Under the pieces are notes generated by a model. That model saw only the letters and a list, made by a program, of their open reading frames with translations. It ran no database searches and was not told where the DNA came from. Source: Paraprevotella sp. (GTDB lineage: Bacteria > Bacteroidota > Bacteroidia > Bacteroidales > Bacteroidaceae). Taken from it: a DNA stretch of 10,204 bases. Positions 1 through 5,607 of this stretch are shown here, piece after piece. Within the stretch, counting starts at the first letter, position 1. Each line of letters opens with the position of its first letter. The DNA is taken from assembly GCA_017630975.1 (NCBI GenBank), contig JAGBUF010000134.1, positions 1-10,204 of the forward strand. The letters run 5' to 3'. Position numbers and translations under genes: made by a program.

Positions 1-202
1 GAATATCAGTCGTTCAATTACGGCAACACAACGCTCGGATAGTTGGACCAATGCTATCAAAAGCTATGTGATGGTTCATTTCATCTACAAACTGAACCTT
101 TTGGGCAGTAAATCAGCTCGTGCTGAGTTAGGAGGAATGGGATTCGGTGGTTCGCATCCCGGACATCCTGGCGGACGAGGAGGATTTGGCGGTCCAAGAT
201 AA
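1..202 (+). CDS. C-terminal end of outer-membrane beta-barrel (TonB-receptor-like) protein, partial
   Basis: The 5' part lies left of the window; codons run from position 2 to the TAA at 200-202, giving 66 visible residues. The segment SYVMVHFIYKLN has the alternating hydrophobic/polar pattern of a last outer-membrane beta strand. It is followed by a 23-residue tail (codons 131-199) made mostly of Gly with Pro, His and Arg, ending GGRGGFGGPR. Bacteroidetes outer-membrane proteins of the OMP_b-brl_3 type (carboxypeptidase-like regulatory domain plus barrel) often carry such Gly-rich tails, which is the basis for the family call. The ligand cannot be told from this fragment. An intrinsic terminator starts 39 bp after the stop, so this gene ends its transcript. 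Confident that it is a real gene end, moderately sure of the family. Confidence 0.72.
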   Translation, partial: NISRSITATQRSDSWTNAIKSYVMVHFIYKLNLLGSKSARAELGGMGFGGSHPGHPGGRGGFGGPR

Positions 203-241
203 GATGTCACCACACAAAAACTAATCACATATTTTTTGATT

Positions 242-280
242 CTCCTCTTGCATTTTACGATGTGAGGGGAGTTTCTTTTT
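242..280 (+). terminator. Rho-independent terminator after the barrel gene
   Basis: A 12-bp stem pairs 242-253 (CTCCTCTTGCAT) with 260-271 (ATGTGAGGGGAG), including three G-T pairs, around a 6-nt loop. It is followed directly by the T-rich run TTTCTTTTT at 272-280. The position and orientation fit termination of the plus-strand gene ending at 202, upstream of cardiolipin synthase. Confidence 0.85.
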
Positions 281-322
281 ATTAAACATTGTGAAAAACA
301 AACTGTTTTCATTTCTTTTTCT

Positions 323-330
323 TATGTTTG
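323..330 (+). promoter_or_regulatory. Putative Bacteroidetes -7 box for cls
   Basis: TATGTTTG is a full match to the Bacteroidetes -7 consensus TAnnTTTG. It lies just after the upstream terminator and 22 bp before the GTG start of cardiolipin synthase, which would give a short leader of roughly 15 nt. No TTTG at the expected -33 spacing is visible, so the call rests on the -7 box and its location alone. Confidence 0.45.
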
Positions 331-352
331 TTTCCAACTAAAAGAACGGAGT

Positions 353-1819
353 GTGACAGATGTTGTTTTTTATAGTGCGCTTTTAGCCTGTTATTTGCTG
401 ATTGTTTTTACACAAATGTTGGTGGTCGTACTGGAGAATCGTCAGCCGGTAAAGACAGTCGCATGGCTTCTTGTATTGTTTTTTCTTCCGGTAATAGGTC
501 TGGTTATCTATTTCTTTTTTGGACGTAATCGTAAACGCGAACATTTTGTCAGTCGTGCATGTGCTTTGCAATTGGCGCGTCGTTCTGCGGTGCGTTTCTT
601 TCAAGGAGGTTTTCCTGATTTGCCGGAGGAATATGAACCGTTAATTCGCCTTTTCAAGCGTCAAAGTGGGGCTTTCCCTTATGCCAACAATAAGGTCCGA
701 ATGTTTGTATCAGGTGCGGAGATGCTTGATAATTTATTGCGTGATATTGCTGCTGCCCGCCATCATGTCCACGTGGAAACCTATATAATAGAAGATGATA
801 TCATGGGTAGAGCCATACAAGAGGCGTTGATAAAAAAGGCTAAAGAAGGGGTAAACGTGCGATTGATATATGACGATGTTGGTTGTTGGAGCGTATCACA
901 ACGATTCTTCAAGAAGATGAAACATGAAGGGGTGGAGGTGGCTGCTTTTTTGCCGGTACGTTTTCCTAAATTGACCAGTAAAGTGGATTTCAGGAACCAT
1001 CGAAAAATAGTGGTTATCGATGGTGTGATAGGATATGTTGGTGGGATGAACTTTGCAGACAGGTATGTGTCAGCTGACAAGAATATGGATGTAGCATGGC
1101 GTGATACACATATGCGGATGATTGGAAACGGTGTAGCCGGATTGCAACGTGCGTTTCTTTCTGATTGGAATGTGGCGGCCGGACAAACGATAACAGATAA
1201 TGTTTATTATCCGGATGAACAAGAGGTGTTGAAGACGAAAGAGGAAGACCATGAACCATCGTTGAGCAATAGTGCTTTGGTACAGATTGTGACCTCCATA
1301 CCGACAGCTCCGTGGCCTGATATAATGCAAGGGATGATATTGGCCATCCTCCGTGCCAAGAAATATTGCTATCTCCAAACGCCCTATTTCATGCCAACCG
1401 AACGTATGCTTTTTGCATTGCAAACGGCGGCTCTGTCCGGTGTAGACGTGAGGTTGATGCTCCCGCAGTATGCCGACAACCGATTCTTGACATGGGCCTC
1501 ACGCTCTTATTTAAAGGATGTGATGCGTGCGGGGGGGAGAGTGTATCTTTACCAGAAAGGTTTTATCCATGCCAAAACATTGGTTTGCGATGATACAATG
1601 GCTTCATGCGGCTCTACCAATATTGATTTCAGAAGTTTTGAGCGCAATTTTGAGGTAAATGCTTTTGTCTACGACGAGCATTTTGCGTTGGGCATGAAAG
1701 AATCCTTCCAAAAGGATATGGGATATTGTAAGATGCTTAATTTGGAAATGTGGGAAGCACGCTCTATTTGGCGTCGCATAGCTGAGTCGTTGGTTCGTCT
1801 TCTGTCTCCTTTGCTTTAA
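353..1819 (+). CDS. cls: Cardiolipin synthase (phospholipase D superfamily)
   Basis: Inner-membrane enzyme that condenses two phosphatidylglycerol molecules into cardiolipin and glycerol. The 488 residues match the usual length of bacterial ClsA-type enzymes. Two N-terminal membrane segments (about residues 6-26 and 36-56) form the PLDc_N region, ending in the basic stretch GRNRKR. Both catalytic HKD motifs are intact: HRKIVVID at 216-223 followed by GGMN at 230-233, and HAKTLVCD at 406-413 followed by GSTN at 420-423. The start is a GTG at 353; the next in-frame Met is residue 22, inside the first membrane segment, so the GTG start is preferred. The gene stands alone between an upstream terminator and a convergent operon. 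Its last 56 bp overlap the 3' end of rsmD on the other strand. No terminator follows directly. Confidence 0.95.
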   Translation: MTDVVFYSALLACYLLIVFTQMLVVVLENRQPVKTVAWLLVLFFLPVIGLVIYFFFGRNRKREHFVSRACALQLARRSAVRFFQGGFPDLPEEYEPLIRLFKRQSGAFPYANNKVRMFVSGAEMLDNLLRDIAAARHHVHVETYIIEDDIMGRAIQEALIKKAKEGVNVRLIYDDVGCWSVSQRFFKKMKHEGVEVAAFLPVRFPKLTSKVDFRNHRKIVVIDGVIGYVGGMNFADRYVSADKNMDVAWRDTHMRMIGNGVAGLQRAFLSDWNVAAGQTITDNVYYPDEQEVLKTKEEDHEPSLSNSALVQIVTSIPTAPWPDIMQGMILAILRAKKYCYLQTPYFMPTERMLFALQTAALSGVDVRLMLPQYADNRFLTWASRSYLKDVMRAGGRVYLYQKGFIHAKTLVCDDTMASCGSTNIDFRSFERNFEVNAFVYDEHFALGMKESFQKDMGYCKMLNLEMWEARSIWRRIAESLVRLLSPLL

Positions 1820-2345
1820 AGAAAGAGAAATTAACACTCCCGTATGCTCTTTGTTCCAAAAAGAGTGGGTGTGCTGAGAAATCATTGTTCTTTCCATGTT
1901 CCAACACCAACAAGCCATCTTCTTTCAGCAATTGTTTATTTAGAATGAGGTCGGGAATTTCTTCCAGATTGCTTAAGGCGTATGGTGGGTCTGCAAAGAT
2001 GAAGTCAAATTGTTCATTGCACCGGTCAATGAAACGGAACACATCTGAACGGATAGGAAAACTGTTTTGGTCTTTCAAGGCATTGAGCACTTGTATGATG
2101 TATCCGAAGTGTTGTGGGTCTTTTTCCACACAAACCACTTTATCGCATCCTCTGGAAAGCAATTCAATGGTGATACTTCCGGTTCCTGCAAACAGGTCCA
2201 AAGCATGGATGCCATCGTCAAAACATAAATATCCGTTCAGTACGTTGAAAAGATTCTCTTTGGCAAAGTCGGTCGTCGGACGTGCCTTGAAGCTGCGGGG
2301 AACGTCAAAATGTCTTCCCTTATATTTACCGGTGATGATTCTCAT
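1764..2345 (-). CDS. rsmD: 16S rRNA (guanine966-N2)-methyltransferase RsmD
   Basis: SAM-dependent methyltransferase that modifies G966 of 16S rRNA in the small ribosomal subunit. The 193-residue protein opens with MRIITGKYKGR and the segment RPTTDFAKENLFNVL, both typical of the family. The SAM-binding motif DLFAGTGS is at residues 50-57, the acidic end of strand 2 (VEKD) at 73-76, and the catalytic N6/N2-type motif DPPY at 119-122. It is the last gene of a minus-strand operon, starting 9 bp after the DUF3822 stop. The final 17 or so codons run into the convergent cls gene, giving a polar tail (ETEDEPTTQLCDAK) after the FSFFKAK strand that probably ends the fold. The tail is probably a non-conserved extension caused by the overlap. 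Confidence 0.95.
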   Translation of the reverse strand: MRIITGKYKGRHFDVPRSFKARPTTDFAKENLFNVLNGYLCFDDGIHALDLFAGTGSITIELLSRGCDKVVCVEKDPQHFGYIIQVLNALKDQNSFPIRSDVFRFIDRCNEQFDFIFADPPYALSNLEEIPDLILNKQLLKEDGLLVLEHGKNNDFSAHPLFLEQRAYGSVNFSFFKAKETEDEPTTQLCDAK

Positions 2346-2354
2346 GCTGTAAAA

Positions 2355-3167
2355 TTAAAATTGTGCCAATAACACCAATACATCAAAGGGTATTTTGGGG
2401 TTTCTTGCTAACGATGAACGTCTGAATATATCAGAAGCCTTTACGTCCTTGATGCAGGGCAGATGTGAGCGTGTTTGCTTTACGACTTCTTTTTTGATGT
2501 GGTTCTCTCCCAGAAAAATACATTCTCCTTGTTCGGAACTGATGCCTAAGTCCTTGCATACTGACAAGATGAAATAGGTGGCGTTATCTGTTTGATCGGC
2601 AGGAAAGGAGTTGGAAAAACACAATTTCTGCTCCTTATAACCGAAGACGAACATTTCTTTCTCATGGAAATAGACATATACCCGTTGGGCATTGTAGTTG
2701 TTGATCAGACTCATCTTCTCCAACATCATGGTTTGTGTGTGATAGAGTCGGATATTGGGCAAATAATGTCTCAAAACCATTTCCAGATTGGAACTGACAG
2801 TAAAAATCTGCGCGATTTCCAAGTGAGGAAGAATGTTGTAATACGTTTTACCGTTTGTTCCTCCGGAATATGTCAGTTTAAGGAAATGTCCTGCATCTTC
2901 TTTTCGGAATTCTTCTAATGGTACTTGGATGCAAGGACCGCAAACCAAGCAGAAAGCAAAGCCCTGTTTGTTCTTTGCTATCAGTTTGGACTGTTCCAGT
3001 GCCCTTTTTAGCGTTTCCTCTATGGGCTCATTTTGAGAATAAGCGTACTCTTCTATGTCTACGGTCTCAATACCATCAAGACTGTAGCCATAAAAAGAAA
3101 ATCCATCCGCATGTAAGCGGATGGATAGATGATATAGTTCGTTTGGATTATTCCCAGTTGCCTGCAT
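2355..3167 (-). CDS. DUF3822 family protein, degenerate actin-like fold predicted
   Basis: A 270-residue cytoplasmic protein without signal peptide or membrane segment. Recognised as DUF3822, a Bacteroidetes-restricted family usually sitting beside rsmD; function unknown. As I recall, a structural-genomics structure of a Bacteroides member shows an actin-like ATPase fold. The sequence fits a two-lobe layout: an opening strand pair (LSIRLHADGFSFYGYS, about 14-29), and a second beta start at about 162-189 (VYVYFHEKEMFVFGYK, then LCFSNSFPA), followed by a helix and FLGENH at about 218-223. The expected phosphate-binding D-x-G loops are not clearly kept, so nucleotide binding is uncertain. The ATG at 3165-3167 is the only sensible start, since a TGA lies four codons upstream in frame. 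It overlaps the upstream gene by 20 bp, suggesting translational coupling. Confidence 0.85.
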   Translation of the reverse strand: MQATGNNPNELYHLSIRLHADGFSFYGYSLDGIETVDIEEYAYSQNEPIEETLKRALEQSKLIAKNKQGFAFCLVCGPCIQVPLEEFRKEDAGHFLKLTYSGGTNGKTYYNILPHLEIAQIFTVSSNLEMVLRHYLPNIRLYHTQTMMLEKMSLINNYNAQRVYVYFHEKEMFVFGYKEQKLCFSNSFPADQTDNATYFILSVCKDLGISSEQGECIFLGENHIKKEVVKQTRSHLPCIKDVKASDIFRRSSLARNPKIPFDVLVLLAQF

Positions 3168-3822
3168 TCTTATTCGGAGTCAAAAGGTCACCAATCTTCA
3201 AACCAGGATAACGTCCTGATTTCTCGGCAGCGTCTGTCAAGTTGTAGATTTCACGCTCGTTCATGCCCTTCAAATAGCTGTAGTATGAAGCGCGACATTC
3301 CATTACGTTTTGTGTAACACCGGAACGACCTACGTGGATGGTCTTCTCCAATTCAAATTTCTCTCCTTCTCCGTAAGGTATGTATTCAAGAGAATCAGCG
3401 CAACCGTTCTCGCCTAAGATAGTTGCAGCCATCGGAGTCCATGTGGTGTCACGGCGGAAACCTTCAAGACCATTCTTGGCAATTTCCTTTGCATTGCCGC
3501 TATTTACGATTTCGGCAGCTTTAGCTTCTGTCAAACCATCAGACATCTGCTTTTCTGTCAATTCTCCAATCTTGGTTACGTTAGGGATACGTGCTGTCTT
3601 CACAAAGTTGATCAACACATGGAATGAGTCGCAGAACTCCCCTTGATGTTGCATGCGGTATTGTTCTTCTGCATTTTTGATTTGAAGCAAGCGAGCTTTA
3701 ACAGCAGCTTCGCGTACAGCTCTTTCTTCGTTGAACTCGATGGGCTGCATAATACTTGCATAGCACAGATAAAGCAGAACAGCAGCGCATAAAGCTAAAA
3801 TGACATTAATTGCTTTTTTCAT
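3148..3822 (-). CDS. Conserved single-pass membrane protein of unknown function
   Basis: First gene of the minus operon, 224 residues. A short basic N-terminus (MKK) is followed by a hydrophobic segment at about residues 5-25. There is no clear signal-peptidase site or lipobox, so it is read as a membrane anchor with most of the protein in the periplasm. Next comes a charged helix at about 31-58 (NEERAVREAAVKARLLQIKN then AEEQYRMQHQ), and a mixed soluble domain with three cysteines (64, 141, 176). The N-terminal helix continuing into a charged amphipathic helix recalls type IV pilin or pseudopilin architecture, and the topology also recalls PilN/PilO; both are inference only. The gene overlaps DUF3822 and is co-transcribed with rsmD. 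A good -7 box lies 37 bp upstream. The function is not recognised. Confidence 0.8.
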   Translation of the reverse strand: MKKAINVILALCAAVLLYLCYASIMQPIEFNEERAVREAAVKARLLQIKNAEEQYRMQHQGEFCDSFHVLINFVKTARIPNVTKIGELTEKQMSDGLTEAKAAEIVNSGNAKEIAKNGLEGFRRDTTWTPMAATILGENGCADSLEYIPYGEGEKFELEKTIHVGRSGVTQNVMECRASYYSYLKGMNEREIYNLTDAAEKSGRYPGLKIGDLLTPNKNAGNWE

Positions 3823-3858
3823 GATACTTTATAATTTTTATTTGTTACATTCGCATCG

Positions 3859-3866
3859 CAAAAGTA
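3859..3866 (-). promoter_or_regulatory. Putative Bacteroidetes -7 box for the membrane protein-DUF3822-rsmD operon
   Basis: Read on the minus strand this is TACTTTTG, a full match to TAnnTTTG. It would start transcription near 3852 with a leader of about 30 nt before the ATG at 3822. A TTTG (3895-3898) is present upstream, but its 28-bp spacing is longer than the usual 19-21 or so. The same 96-bp gap must also serve the divergent helicase gene; only a weak plus-strand candidate (TTTATTTG, 3837-3844) is seen for it. Confidence 0.5.
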
Positions 3867-3918
3867 AGATAAATAAATTTAATATCCGACTTTTCAAACA
3901 ACTTTTTATCTCGGGGGT

Positions 3919-5346
3919 ATGATAAAAAAAGAATTGAAGCGACAGATAATGAGCAAATGTCCTTTCCAATTGACGGAGGGACAGGATGAGGTGGTGGATA
4001 TGTTCGCCGATTTCCTTTTTTCTACCGACAACAATGGCGCATGTCTGTTGCAAGGCTATGCAGGCACAGGAAAAACATCAATAATGGGAGCGTTGGTAAA
4101 GACGTTGGATGCCCTGAAACAGAAAGTGGTGTTGTTGGCACCGACCGGTAGAGCAGCCAAGGTGTTCTCTTTACACTCCGGGCATCAGGCTTTTACCATA
4201 CACAAAAGGATATACCGTCAGAAACGATTTTCCAATGAAATGGATAATTTTCAGCGTGACATCAACCTGTCCAAACATACTTTATTTATCGTGGATGAGG
4301 CTTCGATGATTTCGGGTGCCTCGGTGAATGGTATGGGTTGGGGAAGTGTTTCATTGCTGGATGATTTGGTGGAGTATGTATACTCGGGCGAGGGATGTCG
4401 TCTGATGTTGGTGGGTGATGCGGCGCAGTTGCCACCCGTAGGTGAACAACTCAGTCCTGCCATGTCGGTGGAGGGGTTGAAAAGTTTTGGGTTGAGGGTA
4501 TGGGCAGGAGAACTGACGCAGGTGGTACGGCAGCATGATGCGAGTGGTGTGTTGATGAATGCCACGGCATTGCGACAGGCGATTATGACTGATGAATGTA
4601 CCGGGCTGCCCGGTATTCAAATCAATGGCTTTGCTGATGTCCGACGGGTGCGTGGTGATGAATTGATAGAAATGCTTGAGGAGTCTTATTCCAAATGTGG
4701 AATTGACCAAACGATTGTAGTTACCCGTTCCAACAAAAGAGCAAATATCTATAATGATGGAATACGCGCCCGTATCTTGGGCAGAGAGGATGAACTGACC
4801 GGTGGCGACCAATTGATGATAGCCAAGAATAATTACTATTGGGCAGAAACACGTGAGAATCCCGCCATTGACTTCCTGGCAAATGGTGATGTGGCGGTGG
4901 TGCGCCGAGTGCGTCGGATTTGTGAATTGTATGGTTTTCGTTTTGCAGATGTCCTGCTCAGATTCCCTGATTACGATGATGATGAGATAGAGGTCAAAGT
5001 GCTATTGGATACATTGCAGAGTGAGGCTCCGGCATTGACAAAGGAGCAATCCGATGCACTGTTTCTTGCGGTAGAGGAGGATTACGCAGAGGTTACCATT
5101 CGTCGCGAGCGAATGAAGAAGATGAAGGCTGACCCATTCTTTAATGCCGTGCAAGTGAAATATGCATACGCCATAACCTGTCATAAGGCACAAGGTGGTC
5201 AGTGGCAAAGGGTATTCGTGGATCAGGGCTATATGACCGAGGATATGCTCTCGCCCGATTATTACCGATGGCTATATACGGCTTTCACCCGCACAACAGA
5301 AACCTTATATCTCGTTAATTGGCCTGAAAACCAATCTATATCTTGA
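3919..5346 (+). CDS. RecD-like ATP-dependent DNA helicase (superfamily 1)
   Basis: Predicted 5'-3' DNA helicase of the RecD/Pif1-like group, acting in the cytoplasm on DNA ends or single strands. The 475-residue protein shows the helicase motifs in order. They are a Q-like motif (FQLTEGQ, 16-22), Walker A (GYAGTGKTS, 46-54, with K52), motif Ia (LLAPTGRAAKV, 72-82), Walker B (FIVDEAS, 123-129), motif III (GDAAQLPPVG, 166-175), motif IV (VVTRSNKRAN, 267-276), motif V (ITCHKAQGGQW, 419-429) and motif VI (YTAFTRTT, 453-460). The last two belong to a UvrD_C_2 domain. It is shorter than E. coli RecD or RecD2 and lacks a long N-terminal domain, as in the common Bacteroidetes form. The start at 3919 is preferred over Met11 (3949) because family members carry a similar short leader. 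It is transcribed alone, away from the minus operon. The exact pathway is unknown. Confidence 0.9.
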   Translation: MIKKELKRQIMSKCPFQLTEGQDEVVDMFADFLFSTDNNGACLLQGYAGTGKTSIMGALVKTLDALKQKVVLLAPTGRAAKVFSLHSGHQAFTIHKRIYRQKRFSNEMDNFQRDINLSKHTLFIVDEASMISGASVNGMGWGSVSLLDDLVEYVYSGEGCRLMLVGDAAQLPPVGEQLSPAMSVEGLKSFGLRVWAGELTQVVRQHDASGVLMNATALRQAIMTDECTGLPGIQINGFADVRRVRGDELIEMLEESYSKCGIDQTIVVTRSNKRANIYNDGIRARILGREDELTGGDQLMIAKNNYYWAETRENPAIDFLANGDVAVVRRVRRICELYGFRFADVLLRFPDYDDDEIEVKVLLDTLQSEAPALTKEQSDALFLAVEEDYAEVTIRRERMKKMKADPFFNAVQVKYAYAITCHKAQGGQWQRVFVDQGYMTEDMLSPDYYRWLYTAFTRTTETLYLVNWPENQSIS

Positions 5347-5380
5347 TTTCTATTATTTTATTCCCTGTCTTTTTGATGTT

Positions 5381-5463
5381 TGACCGCGGTCACACGCATG
5401 GCTGACCGCAAACAAACGCATAGACGACTGCGGTCACACACATGGCTGACCGCAGTCAAACGT
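5381..5463. repeat. Palindromic tandem repeat, about four 22-bp units (two 44-bp pairs)
   Basis: Units start at 5382, 5404, 5426 and 5448 (the last partial), with the core GACcGCggtCacACgCAT. Paired as 44-mers, the first 37 bases agree at 33 positions. The half-site TGACCGC occurs in both orientations. TGACCGCGGTCA at 5381-5392 is a perfect 12-bp palindrome; 5386-5392 pairs with 5403-5409 (7 bp, 10-nt loop); 5426-5436 pairs perfectly with 5447-5457 (11 bp, 10-nt loop). It lies 34 bp after the helicase stop in a convergent intergenic region. It is non-coding, since 22 is not a multiple of three. It may be a repeated extragenic element, a protein-binding cluster or a transcription-end structure; the function is unknown. 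Confidence 0.8.
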
Positions 5464-5512
5464 GATGAATGCACTTTCTAAAAAAATGAAAGGAGGCGGC
5501 TCAAATGTGAAT

Positions 5513-5560
5513 TGACATGAACCCCGAAAGTTTTTTGTCTAACTTTCAGGGTTCATGTCA
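5513..5560. repeat. Near-perfect 20-bp inverted repeat (long hairpin) between convergent genes
   Basis: Arm 5513-5532 (TGACATGAACCCCGAAAGTT) pairs with 5541-5560 at 19 of 20 positions, with one C-A mismatch and an 8-nt loop. It lies 48 bp beyond the stop of the GH127 gene and 166 bp beyond the helicase stop, so it could end transcription from both sides. However, no T-run follows on either strand, so it is not a classical intrinsic terminator. It could also be the end of a decayed insertion sequence or a miniature inverted-repeat element. The surrounding 5347-5607 region holds no convincing gene. Confidence 0.8.
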
Positions 5561-5607
5561 TAATAGGGCCACCCTCAATGTGTGGGATAATGGTAATGTC
5601 GGTAGTA

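Noticed and set aside
85..312. 75-codon open frame on the minus strand, rich in proline
   Set aside because: It is the antisense of the Gly-rich tail of the barrel gene and runs through the terminator; no protein family features.
1836..1875. Possible terminator for cls from the stem CTCTTT/AAAGAG
   Set aside because: Only 6 bp, no T-run after it, and it lies inside the rsmD coding sequence.
1885..2352. 155-codon open frame on the plus strand
   Set aside because: Lies fully antisense to rsmD, which has clear methyltransferase motifs; the composition is that of a shadow frame.
5381..5463. CRISPR-like array
   Set aside because: The units are contiguous, 22 bp long, without unique spacers, and no cas genes are near.
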